Assembly: GCA_934456435.1 (NCBI GenBank)
Contig: CAKSHH010000011.1
Location: 19,085-83,084 of the forward strand
DNA length: 64,000 bases
Reading direction: 5' to 3'
Source of the DNA: an uncultured Eubacteriales bacterium
GTDB lineage: Bacteria; Bacillota; Clostridia; Oscillospirales; Acutalibacteraceae
The notes under the pieces are model-generated. The model ran no database searches and was not told the origin of the DNA. It worked only from the letters and a program-made list of their open reading frames with translations. This document shows, piece by piece, positions 32,485-41,764 of this stretch. Each line of letters opens with the position of its first letter. Position 1 is the stretch's first letter. A program made the translations under genes and the position numbers.

Positions 32485-35022
32485 ATGGCAAACGTAGGAA
32501 CGCTCACTTTTTAGCTCCAGCTGAATAAAGACCAATTTAAAAAGGACGTTGTCTCTGCCGCTAAGTCGGCGCAGAAAACCTGCGGACAGTCCGCTACGGG
32601 TATCTCGTCGGCGTTTACAGGCGCTTTTAAGAAAATCGGAGTTGCGGCGGCAACTGCCTTTTCGGTTAAAGCGATAACGGCCTTTTCAAAGGAATGTATT
32701 GATCTCGGTTCCGACCTGACGGAAGTGCAGAACGTTGTTGACGTTACTTTCGGTCAGGGAGCAAGCAAGATCAATGCGTGGGCGAAAACAACAGCGTCGG
32801 CGTTCGGAATATCTGAGCTGTCGGCTAAACAATACAGCGGCACAATGGGCGCGATGCTTAAGTCAATGGGCTTGACGACAGATGCGTCGCTCAATATGTC
32901 GCAGAAGATAACCGAGCTTGCGGGCGATCTGGCGTCATTCTACAATCTTGATGTTGACGATATGTTCATAAAGATTCGTGCTGGACTGAGTGGAGAAATG
33001 GAACCCTTGAGGCAACTCGGTATAAATATGTCGGTGGCAAATTTGGAAGCCTACGCAATGTCGAAAGGTATTACGACGGCTTTCACGAAGATGTCGCAGG
33101 CTGATCAAGCTCTGTTGCGGTATAACTATCTGTTATCCGTGACCGCCGATGCACAGGGGGATTTCTCCCGAACATCGGATTCTTGGGCGAACCAAGTCAA
33201 AACTTTATCCTTGAACTTTGATTCGCTTAAATCAAACATCGGTCAGCTGTTGATTACAGCACTAACGCCGCTGTTAAAACAGCTTAACATGCTCATTGAA
33301 TATGCCAACAGAGCGGCAAGTGCGATCGCAAGCCTATTCAGCGGTTCGGTTGCGACGGCTGCAGCCGGAGCAGGTTCGGCAATGTCGGGGCTTTCGGGCT
33401 CGGCGGTTGATGCCGCAAGCGACATAATGTCGACGGGCACAGCGGCGGAAAAGGCGGCAAAAAAGGTCAGAAATGCCTTTGCGGCTTATGATGAAATTAA
33501 CACACTGAGTAAGACCGACACAGACAGCGGTAGCTCAGATGCAGGCAGCGCTTTAGGTAGCACAGCATCCGGAAGCGCATTCGATACAAAGCAAACCGAT
33601 AAGGGCTTGAGTGAAACCGAAAAGAAAATCGAACACTTGAAGAACAGACTGAAAGGTTTTTGGACAGGCTTTTCTTCCGGCTTCGCAAAGGAAAAAGCCC
33701 AGCTTGATAAGCTTATAAATCAAACCAAAAATATCTTTACAAAAGTTTGGAATGATATCAAATCTCTCGGCTCACCTCTCAAAAATTGGGCTGAAACGGA
33801 TTTGCTTTCGCTGTTTGACACCTTTGCCCATACAGTTACCGATATTTTTCTTGGGTTATGGGACACCATTGATTTGGTTTTTGGCTCCACATGGGATAAT
33901 TTGATCTTTCCGTGCCTTGAAAAGTTTATAACAGTAGGGCTGCCTGTAATAACACAATTCAAAGAACAAGGTCTGTTGACGCTCTTATCTGCTTTTAATG
34001 CAGTTAAGGAAGTGTTCGCCAAGGTATGGACTGAGGGAATAATCCCGGTATTGCAGTTGTTCTCAAAGGTCTACTCTGATGCGCTTGATATTGTTGCGGA
34101 CAAATGGTCGAAGTTCGGGAAGCCGATTTTTGACGGAATGCGGGAAGCAATCAATAATGTCAAAAATATTGTCTTGAATGCATGGAACGGATTTATTAAG
34201 CCGTGTCTTGATATTGTAATGCAGACGCTCAATGAGATTTGGGATGAGCACCTCAAACCTTTGTGGGATAACGTTACCGATTTTGTCGGGGAGCTGATAA
34301 CGGCAGCACTTGACATTTATAACAAGGCTATCGCACCGGTGTGTATGTGGTTACAGGACAAGCTGTATCCGATTTTTGTTTGGGCTTTTCAGAACATTGT
34401 TGATTTCTTAAAACCTATAATTGAAGGTATAATAGATTGGTTTAATGGCATAATTACAGCACTTAAGGGTGTAGTCCAGTTTATTGCAGGCGTATTTACA
34501 GGTGATTGGAAGAGAGCATGGGAAGGTATTAAAAATATCTTTAAAGGGCAATGGCAGCAAATAGCGTCTCTTGTAAAGATACCAATAAATCTAACGCTTA
34601 CGCAATTTGAAAAACTTATAAACGGAATGCTTAAGGGCTTCAATTTCTTTGCAAAAGCGATCAACAAAATACACATCAAGATCCCGGATGTGTTTGGTGG
34701 CGGTAGCTGGAATCCATCAATTCCGACCGCTTCAATGGTTACATTACCGCGCCTTTATACCGGCGGCTATCTCAAAGCCAACAATCCTACACTTGCGGTC
34801 GTAGGCGATAACAAGCGCGAGGGTGAAATCATTACTCCGGAATCAAAAATCAGGGAACAGGTCAAGCTTGCAATGCGGGAAATGGGTGCTGCCGTAAACA
34901 ACGGTATTCAGACTGTCAAGCTGCAAATCGAGCTGCTTATTAAATATCCCGACGGCAGAACGGTCATTAAGCAGATCAACGAAGCGCAGATAGCCGAAGG
35001 TCGCATCTTGTTGAACATATAA
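32485..35022 (+). CDS. Tape measure protein with in-frame amber at codon 10
   Basis: 845 residues if TAG at 32512-32514 is read. The ATG at 32485 follows GCGGGGTGA. MANVGTLTF precedes the amber and LQLNKDQFKKDVVSAAKSAQ follows, a normal tape-measure N-terminus when joined. Later parts have Ala/Ser-rich helices, a long coiled middle and hydrophobic segments (about 590-640). The first ATG after the amber is 80 codons in (32725). It sets tail length and helps DNA entry. Confidence 0.9.
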
Positions 35023-35035
35023 AGGAGTACAATAT

Positions 35036-35416
35036 ATGGAAAAATACGAAGTATAGATCAACGGAAAAACTAAGCTGAAAGCTGACCAAATGAGCTGGGA
35101 ATATCCGCAAACCGACGGTGACGGCAGCGGCGCAACCGATGAAAATGTAATGATAAGAGAGGTTTTACCCGAAAGAGATAAAATCTCTCTTTCTTTTCAG
35201 GGTGAGGGACTGACCGAAGCCGACATAAGAACAATTTTGACCGTCAGGCATTACAAAACCTGCACGGTCAATTATTATGATATGTACACGGGAACGAGAA
35301 TTACACGAACTATGTACCCTGTTTCCGACGCGATAAAAACCAAGTGTATGACAGACAGCGGCGAGCTTATCGTCGAACCGTTTGAACTGCGATTTATTCA
35401 GACTATACCTGATTAA
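35036..35416 (+). CDS. DUF6711-like tail protein with in-frame amber at codon 7
   Basis: 126 residues if TAG at 35054-35056 is read. The ATG at 35036 has AAAGGAG about eight bases upstream. MEKYEV before the amber and INGKTKLKADQMSWEY after it form one beta-rich start. The rest (RDKISLSFQGEGLTEADIRTIL, YDMYTGTRITRTMYPV) resembles DUF6711 tail proteins found between tape measure and tail hub genes. A later ATG at 35090 lacks a ribosome site. Confidence 0.82.
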
Positions 35417-35429
35417 GGAGGAATGATAT

Positions 35430-38228
35430 ATGTACAATCCCGGCGGAGAATATCTGACCTACATAAAAGACAGCATAATCCGTCAACCGAGATCCAAGAT
35501 TGTGGTTGACTGGAAAACATACACGGGGCTGGAACATCTCGTTTCATTCCCGAAAATCACACACGAAACAGAGAAGATGATAGGCGGCTTCCCGGCAAAG
35601 ACCTGTGAATTTGAGATTTATAATCTCGACGGCACCTTGAACCTCAACGGCAAAGAGGTTCAGGTTTACCGTGGACTTGATATCAGCGACAGTAAAACGG
35701 TGTGGATTCCTATGGGCTTGTTTTATGCAGACGGCGAGGATGTGACGAATAATTCAACCAAACGTACAATTAAGTTCAAGGGGACAGACCGTACACGCCT
35801 GTTTGATTCTCCGTTTACAAAAACGTGGGCTGACGGTATTATCCCTGCCGGATATACTTTAAAGGCTTTGGCAAACAAGATCTGCGCCGTATGCGGTGTT
35901 ACTCTTGATTCGTCAACCGAAAAGAATATCCTGTCTTTTCAAACCTCAGAAAAAATCGGTGTTCCGGAAAACACGACAAACAGGCAGGTTATATCATGGA
36001 TTGCCGAGCTGAGCGGTTGTATACCGATCATATCGAGAGACGGTCAACACCTTGTGTTTACAAGGCCTACCGTTAAACAGTATCAATATGACGCCGGGCA
36101 GGTGTATGACAGCGGGTATTATGTCGACAAGCGCAAATACAAGACCCTGTCGGCAGAGCCTTTGTATGGTGCAATTAACGCCGTATCTTTCGGACACGTC
36201 GATTATGACGATGCGTATGTTTATCAAGATGACACAGATGTTGCAACAAACGGCTTACACGAATGGCAGATCAACGATAATGCTCTTGCTGAAAATAATA
36301 AGACCGAGCTTGCACCGTTGGTGTTTGAAAAAATTAAGGGGATGAAACTTTATCCCTTTAGCCTGACTGAATTTATTGACGATTATCTGTTTGATCTCAA
36401 TGACGGAATAGCAATAAAGAGAAAAGACGGGACGCTTATTACGTCTTATATTCTCGGCATGAATACAACATCTCGGATACGCTCGACCTTTAAGGCGGGT
36501 ACGCAAGATCCGTCTGCGGCAGACAGGAACCTTGCGGGAAGTGTTAAGTCAGATATTAAAAGTGTCAAATTGAGCGTTGACCATATCAAAAATCAAATTA
36601 CTGCTATGGCAAAGGATTCTGACGACAAGTATGCTGAGCTGAAGCTAACAGCGGAAGGCTTAGACGCGGAGATTGCCGACACCAAAGCAGGGCTCGAAGC
36701 GAAAATTGCGGCTACGGCAGAGGCGGCAACAAGTCAATACACGTCGCTGAAAGCAGAGGTTAAGGACAACTATGTATCAAACACCACATACAACACTTAT
36801 GTTAAGCAGACGGCTGAAACGCTGCAAATGCAGGCGGAATCAATAGAGCAAATCACGGCTGCCGGGTACATAAGCACCGACGAGTGCAAAGAGCTGATCT
36901 CGGCGGAAAAAGGTAATATCACTCTTGCAGTCGAGCGCAACCTCAAAATCGGCGCGAGAAACATATTGCTTGACTCGGCGTGCTTCAAGTCTTTTACACC
37001 GATACAGCAAAATACCGCTGCCGCACCTGTTGTTTTGCACATGGACGGCAGTACGACGCCGTCGGGCGAATACAAGGTAATCGGCTGGAAGAAGAATACC
37101 ACAGCCGGCAGCGGTGGAGTTATGTTCAACTCGGCCGACATTCTCGGTCAGAATGAAAATGCGATTAAAAAGGTCAAGGCAGGGACAAAATATACGTTGT
37201 CATTTTGGGCTAAGGCTGAGGAAGATTCGCCGGAGTTTTCAATTGTTAAATCAAGCATTGTCTACACCGGTAAAGGTGTTACATACGATGACAGCAGATG
37301 TGAATATGTCAAAGATTCCGACGGCAATATAGCCCTTTCCGCCAGCGAATGGCGCAAGGTTGTAATCGTGTTTACAATCGGAAGCGGATTCAGCGACAAT
37401 TCGGGTGCATTTTGTCTGCGCTTTTTGACGAAATCAACGGAAAAAGTGTCGCTTGACATTTCAAGTTTCAAGCTTGAAGAGGGTAACATTGCCACAGACT
37501 GGTCACCGTCATCAGAGGACATAGATCAATCTGTTAAGGCGCAGATGTCTATGTGTGTGACGAAAGATAAGAATAACAATCTCACGTCCGAAATCAATAT
37601 ATCGGGTAATAAAATAGAAATCAACAGCGATAATTTTACTCTTGAAAAAGACGGAACAATGATATGCAGAAACGCTACTATCTCAAGTAAAGGCGTTGAC
37701 GAAGATGGTGAAGATAATGGATTTGCAATGGAAATAACACAAGCCAATCTTAAACACACGTTTGCCGGAACGGAGATAGGATATTTGGGCGTATCCATGG
37801 ATTTATCATCTACCTATTATGAAACGCTTTATGGAGCGCAGAACTGCGGTGTCTCTCTTCAAGCTAACGACGGTGACGGATACAGACTTAATATTTATGA
37901 TTCCGGATTAACTGTGCTGAAATCAACTGAATTAACAGCGATTAGCTTAAGTGAATCGGCCTTTGGTGTGATAAAAGGAGATAACACATTGATTTTAGCC
38001 CAAAATGATGATTACAACATAGACTACCCATATTACACGCGACCCAAAATGAGTGTTATATCAACAACGGACTTGCTTTTGGCAGGCAATGCGACAAACG
38101 GCGATGTGTATATATGTGGCAAACACATTGTTTTAGACGGTGAGGTTATTTTTAATAACTACCGTGGACAGGGATCGGATTCAGCACCGCTAAAAGTATA
38201 TCGGACTTCGGGTGAGGTTAAAACGTAA
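35430..38228 (+). CDS. Tail hub / Tal-like protein with C-terminal binding region
   Basis: 932 residues. The N-terminal ~370 residues resemble a baseplate hub (FPKITHETEKMIGGFPAKTCEFEIYN, TNRQVISWIAELSGC). A coiled coil follows (about 375-480, with repeated Lys/Glu/Ala), then a carbohydrate-binding-like beta domain around 510-690 (KAGTKYTLSFWAKAE) and a C-terminal phage-tail domain. It probably initiates tail assembly and contacts the cell surface. Confidence 0.82.
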   Translation: MYNPGGEYLTYIKDSIIRQPRSKIVVDWKTYTGLEHLVSFPKITHETEKMIGGFPAKTCEFEIYNLDGTLNLNGKEVQVYRGLDISDSKTVWIPMGLFYADGEDVTNNSTKRTIKFKGTDRTRLFDSPFTKTWADGIIPAGYTLKALANKICAVCGVTLDSSTEKNILSFQTSEKIGVPENTTNRQVISWIAELSGCIPIISRDGQHLVFTRPTVKQYQYDAGQVYDSGYYVDKRKYKTLSAEPLYGAINAVSFGHVDYDDAYVYQDDTDVATNGLHEWQINDNALAENNKTELAPLVFEKIKGMKLYPFSLTEFIDDYLFDLNDGIAIKRKDGTLITSYILGMNTTSRIRSTFKAGTQDPSAADRNLAGSVKSDIKSVKLSVDHIKNQITAMAKDSDDKYAELKLTAEGLDAEIADTKAGLEAKIAATAEAATSQYTSLKAEVKDNYVSNTTYNTYVKQTAETLQMQAESIEQITAAGYISTDECKELISAEKGNITLAVERNLKIGARNILLDSACFKSFTPIQQNTAAAPVVLHMDGSTTPSGEYKVIGWKKNTTAGSGGVMFNSADILGQNENAIKKVKAGTKYTLSFWAKAEEDSPEFSIVKSSIVYTGKGVTYDDSRCEYVKDSDGNIALSASEWRKVVIVFTIGSGFSDNSGAFCLRFLTKSTEKVSLDISSFKLEEGNIATDWSPSSEDIDQSVKAQMSMCVTKDKNNNLTSEINISGNKIEINSDNFTLEKDGTMICRNATISSKGVDEDGEDNGFAMEITQANLKHTFAGTEIGYLGVSMDLSSTYYETLYGAQNCGVSLQANDGDGYRLNIYDSGLTVLKSTELTAISLSESAFGVIKGDNTLILAQNDDYNIDYPYYTRPKMSVISTTDLLLAGNATNGDVYICGKHIVLDGEVIFNNYRGQGSDSAPLKVYRTSGEVKT

Positions 38229-38239
38229 AGGAGGCACGC

Positions 38240-38596
38240 ATGAAAGTAACAATCAAACAAATATTAAGCGCCCGTGACGTACTCTCGCGGCTCGCGGAGC
38301 GGACATTGCCTGTTAAGCAGAGTTACAGGCTGGCAAAGCTCGTCAAAGCCGTAAATGAGGAGTTTGCGGTATATGACGGCGAAAGAATAAAAATCTGTGA
38401 AAAGCACGGAGTTTTGAACAAGGAAAAAAATCAGTACGACATCAACGACTGGGACGGTCTCCGTAAAGATATGCAAACGCTTGAAAGTCAGGAAGTTGAC
38501 CTTGACGTCAAGCCTATTGACATCAGCGGCCTTGAGCTTTCGGCGCAGGACATCATCAGCATTGAGCCGTTTATCGAGGTGATAGATGATGATTAA
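38240..38596 (+). CDS. Tail-fibre-region helical protein (DUF1617-like)
   Basis: 118 residues, strongly helical (SARDVLSRLAERTLPVKQSYRLAKLVKAVNEE), acidic C-terminus. Proteins of this type occur beside baseplate genes in Firmicutes phages. It overlaps the next gene by 11 bases. Confidence 0.6.
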   Translation: MKVTIKQILSARDVLSRLAERTLPVKQSYRLAKLVKAVNEEFAVYDGERIKICEKHGVLNKEKNQYDINDWDGLRKDMQTLESQEVDLDVKPIDISGLELSAQDIISIEPFIEVIDDD

Positions 38597-39035
38597 CCGA
38601 ATTACTGTAAGCGAAAAGCGGGGCTTGTTTCCTGAATACAGCAACCTCGGCACGATAGGGGAGCGGAACGCAACAACGCTGTTGTTTCTGCTCCCTGCGT
38701 CGTTGCAGGGATACAGCAAAAATATCGTCTGTGTCACCTCACAGGGCAGTTTTAATTATGAGATATCAAACGATACCTTTGACCTGCCGAGTGAGGTTCT
38801 GACGGACAATACGCTGAGCTTGCAGCTTGTCCTCAAGGACGGCGACAGGGTCGTGTGGAAGTCAATACCGTACACTTTTATGCTTAATCCGACCCTTGAC
38901 GATTCGGGAAAAAACGTCTTTGAAGAACTGAAAAGACAATGGACTGCCGAAGCTCAGCGTCCGTTGACTATCCTTGTAAATCGAGTGACCGAAAAGGTCA
39001 CGGAACTGCTTAATGAAAGGAGAAATAAGGTATGA
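38586..39035 (+). CDS. BppU-like baseplate upper protein fragment-sized
   Basis: 149 residues. The N-terminus shows the beta-rich pattern of BppU N-terminal domains (NRITVSEKRGLFPEYSNLG, TLSLQLVLKDGDRVVWKSIPYTFML), ending in a short helix. It overlaps the LRR protein start (ATGA), so the two are probably translated together as a receptor-binding apparatus. Confidence 0.6.
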   Translation: MMINRITVSEKRGLFPEYSNLGTIGERNATTLLFLLPASLQGYSKNIVCVTSQGSFNYEISNDTFDLPSEVLTDNTLSLQLVLKDGDRVVWKSIPYTFMLNPTLDDSGKNVFEELKRQWTAEAQRPLTILVNRVTEKVTELLNERRNKV

Positions 39036-40462
39036 GTGATTATACAACACCTATTGTGTCGGACGAAGCTGTCGAGAAATTGGCAGATGAAATCCGAGAT
39101 TTCTACGAAGAGTGTTCTAAGGATTATCGGCAAATCCTTGAAAACCTTGACGAAATTGTCACAAAACATTATCTCGTCAGCCACGAACCGCAGATTGTCT
39201 TACCGTTTGAGGGCGAATACCAATATATCCACGACACCGTCAAGCAGGGAAGCAAGGCACTTGATGACTTTACGCATGTGTTCCTGTCGGGGTACTTGCC
39301 GAACGGAAAAACAATCCATTACAACGCTCTCGAAGAGGACGAACGAGGCTTTACACACAGCCGATATGCTGCGATTTACATTAACGGTAAGCAGATGTAC
39401 GGCGACTACACTTGCCGCGCAGAAGAGGGCGGTATCGAAAAGCTCAATATCCTGATAATCGGTGCGCCTAAAATGGGTACTGACGCCGCAAGGCTGGATA
39501 TTGATTACGCAGATATTCCGCTCAAGGATTTTAAAATGGTGCTTTACGATGACTTGGAAGAGCCGATATATCCCAACATTGACAGCTTTTTGGCACACGA
39601 TATCGACACGCTCAAATGCGTAGGTAATCTGCGGTGGACATTTGCTGAGATATGTACCCTCCGCAGGTTGGAAATAACAAAAGATATATATCCGGTCTCA
39701 ACAATGTACATGCCGTGCTTGCAGGAGCTGATTATTCCCAATGTAACAAATGTGCCTGATATTAACTGTGTTAATTCCAACAAAAGCGGCATTGTTAAGC
39801 TTGATATAAGCAATGTTAGGGGCAAAGTAGGTAATTTGACATCATGCAATCTACACACAGAACTTATACTCAAGGCTTCGAGCGTATCAAATAATGGCTT
39901 TTCAGGTTGTCAAATCAATACGCTGGATACAGGTAGCTATTGCTCAATCCTATCAACCTCTGCCTTTGAAGCTGCAACATGCACAAGAATTATTTTAGGA
40001 GCTGCTATGTCTAACGTTGGGCGCTCAGCGCTTGGAAGCTGCAAAAATCTGCGGCGAGTAGATTTCAACAATCGTTTGCCCGTAACGATTGAAATATACT
40101 CGTTCTACAACGACACAGAGCTTACAGACGTTAATTTTTCATACCTCCAAAGCATGGCCTCCGGAGCGTTTTCGGGCTGTACCTCACTTACCAATTTGAC
40201 ATTTATCCCCAAGAGCATAAGTTGTCCACTCTACTTTAATATAAGCCAGGTCATTACCGAGCAGAGTTGTTTAAACATCATCAATGCTATTGCCGATGAT
40301 GCAACGGTAGCGGTCTCGCTGCACTCAACTGTCAAGTCACGTATGAGTAATGAGTGGTACTGCAAGCTGTCAGACGGCAGTTATGTGTCTTGTAATGCAG
40401 ATGATGAGGGTGCAGTAACGCAGACGGCGGCAATTATCGCGAGAGGAGGTACATTAGCATGA
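39032..40462 (+). CDS. Tail protein with BspA-type leucine-rich repeats
   Basis: 476 residues. After an N-terminal ~170-residue part, repeats of LRR_5/BspA type appear (ELIIPNVTNVPDINC, RSALGSCKNLRRVDFNN, SYLQSMASGAFSGCTSLTNLTF). BspA repeats are frequent in surface proteins of gut bacteria, so the phage may have taken an adhesin module for host or mucus binding. Position in the tail-fibre region supports that. Confidence 0.75.
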   Translation: MSDYTTPIVSDEAVEKLADEIRDFYEECSKDYRQILENLDEIVTKHYLVSHEPQIVLPFEGEYQYIHDTVKQGSKALDDFTHVFLSGYLPNGKTIHYNALEEDERGFTHSRYAAIYINGKQMYGDYTCRAEEGGIEKLNILIIGAPKMGTDAARLDIDYADIPLKDFKMVLYDDLEEPIYPNIDSFLAHDIDTLKCVGNLRWTFAEICTLRRLEITKDIYPVSTMYMPCLQELIIPNVTNVPDINCVNSNKSGIVKLDISNVRGKVGNLTSCNLHTELILKASSVSNNGFSGCQINTLDTGSYCSILSTSAFEAATCTRIILGAAMSNVGRSALGSCKNLRRVDFNNRLPVTIEIYSFYNDTELTDVNFSYLQSMASGAFSGCTSLTNLTFIPKSISCPLYFNISQVITEQSCLNIINAIADDATVAVSLHSTVKSRMSNEWYCKLSDGSYVSCNADDEGAVTQTAAIIARGGTLA

Positions 40463-40761
40463 TTAAGCAGTTAAGTACAACATACAACAAGGAGCATTGC
40501 ACTTGTTACGACGCATTTGACGGCGACACACTCGTTGCCGTAATGATTGAGCCTAAGAGTGGTTACAAACTCAGATATAATGACGGCAAGGACGGCTACG
40601 ACATAAGCGGCTTTGCACTCGTAAACGCAAGGTCTATTGATACAATCGACTGTTATTCGGCTGTCGAAGAAAGCACAATAACACCGACGGAAGCCGACGA
40701 AATCTCGGACGCTGAGGCATTGTCTATAATAACAGGAGGTGTATCGGATGAAACGGTCTGA
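40459..40761 (+). CDS. Hypothetical tail-region protein
   Basis: 100 residues overlapping the LRR gene end by four bases. Contains YNKEHCTCYDAFDGDTLVAVMIEPKSG, then an acidic C-terminus. No family recognised; probably a tail-fibre accessory. Confidence 0.6.
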   Translation: MIKQLSTTYNKEHCTCYDAFDGDTLVAVMIEPKSGYKLRYNDGKDGYDISGFALVNARSIDTIDCYSAVEESTITPTEADEISDAEALSIITGGVSDETV

Positions 40762-41071
40762 AGCTATGGCTTACAGGAACAAGGTCGTACAGGGTGAAGC
40801 GGTTGAAAAGCTCGGCGGCATTACAGAGAAAATCGAGCAGTCCGATAAGATAGGCTTTGATTGGCATAACTACTATGTCGGCGATAAGCTCGTCAAATCT
40901 GAGTATGTTGAACAGGACAACCCTGTCGGCACGGCTGACAATCCATTTGAGTGGACGCCCGGTATGAAGCTTATCCCGAACGGATATTACACTTATGAAG
41001 GCAAGAGGTACGTTGCGATTGCCGAGGGTTCGCCCGAAACGATCACAGAGGAATATTTTGTGGAATTTTAA
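40748..41071 (+). CDS. Tail-region protein with carbohydrate-binding-like end
   Basis: 107 residues from the ATG at 40748. The C-terminal half (DNPFEWTPGMKLIPNGYYTYEGKRYVAI) has the Trp/Tyr pattern of small carbohydrate-binding modules found at the end of phage tail proteins. It overlaps the previous gene by 14 bases. Confidence 0.6.
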   Translation: MKRSEAMAYRNKVVQGEAVEKLGGITEKIEQSDKIGFDWHNYYVGDKLVKSEYVEQDNPVGTADNPFEWTPGMKLIPNGYYTYEGKRYVAIAEGSPETITEEYFVEF

Positions 41072-41084
41072 GGAGGTCAAGACT

Positions 41085-41213
41085 ATGTCACCAACAGGAA
41101 ACAGACTTATTGATACAGTAATATACGTTGCAGGGTCGGCGATCGCTTTTAATGTGATCCTGCCGATTTTGGCGGCAGTAATCAAAGCGGCTCAGATTAT
41201 CGGGCTGATGTGA
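41085..41213 (+). CDS. Small membrane protein, lysis region
   Basis: 42 residues from the ATG at 41085 after AAGGAGG. One long hydrophobic helix (VIYVAGSAIAFNVILPILAAVI). It lies directly ahead of the XhlA-like gene and holin, so an accessory lysis role is possible. Confidence 0.55.
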   Translation: MSPTGNRLIDTVIYVAGSAIAFNVILPILAAVIKAAQIIGLM

Positions 41214-41221
41214 GGTGCAGA

Positions 41222-41479
41222 ATGGAAGGAATAATTGCAGCAATCATCACAGGGTTCTTGTCACTTGTCGGAGTTGTGATAAGCAACCTTGCGGCAAATG
41301 CCAAAATGCAAAAGGAGCTTGAAAAAGCACAAGCAGTCACTGACACCAAAATTGAAGAACTCACCCGAGAGGTGAGGGAACATAACAATTTTGCTCGACG
41401 TGTGCCGGTGCTCGAAGAAAAAGCAAAAGTCGCAGATCACCGAATCAGCGACTTGGAACATATCAACAATCAGAATTAA
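41222..41479 (+). CDS. XhlA-like haemolysin/lysis accessory protein
   Basis: 85 residues from the ATG at 41222. An N-terminal transmembrane helix is followed by a coiled coil (KMQKELEKAQAVTDTKIEELTREV). This is reminiscent of XhlA of PBSX, with the helix order reversed. It sits directly before the holin. Confidence 0.6.
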   Translation: MEGIIAAIITGFLSLVGVVISNLAANAKMQKELEKAQAVTDTKIEELTREVREHNNFARRVPVLEEKAKVADHRISDLEHINNQN

Positions 41480-41492
41480 GGAGGAATCTCAA

Positions 41493-41762
41493 ATGAAAAA
41501 AATCAATCTTAAGGGCGTAACGGCGCAGACATGGGCGAGAACTCTCGTTCTCATTCTTGCTCTCATCAGCCAGCTTGCCGTAATCCTCGGCAAGCGCACC
41601 GAAGCAATCGACATTGACCAGTGGCAGGAGTATGTTACATACGCTTTCACCGTCGGCGCATCCATCGTCGCGTGGTGGAAGAACAACAGCTTCACCAAGA
41701 ACGCACAGGTCGCCGACGATGTGAAGAACAGCCCTGAATTGACAAACGGAAGAGGTGAGTGA
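41493..41762 (+). CDS. Holin, phi-LC3 type
   Basis: 89 residues from the ATG at 41493 after AGGAGGA. The stretch AQTWARTLVLILALISQLAVI and the second helix around FTVGASIVAWWKNN match the phi-LC3 holin family. It makes membrane holes that release the amidase at the end of the lytic cycle. Confidence 0.9.
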   Translation: MKKINLKGVTAQTWARTLVLILALISQLAVILGKRTEAIDIDQWQEYVTYAFTVGASIVAWWKNNSFTKNAQVADDVKNSPELTNGRGE

Positions 41763-41764
41763 AT

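Noticed and set aside
33243..34679. Several minus-strand open frames inside the tape measure gene
   Set aside because: They are shadows of the long plus-strand coding frame with no ribosome sites.
22927..35416. Terminase small subunit, portal, tape measure and tail-tip genes as pseudogenes
   Set aside because: Each has only one interruption, always TAG, in an otherwise open frame with a good ribosome site, and a CUA tRNA lies next to them. Random decay would also give TAA, TGA and frameshifts.
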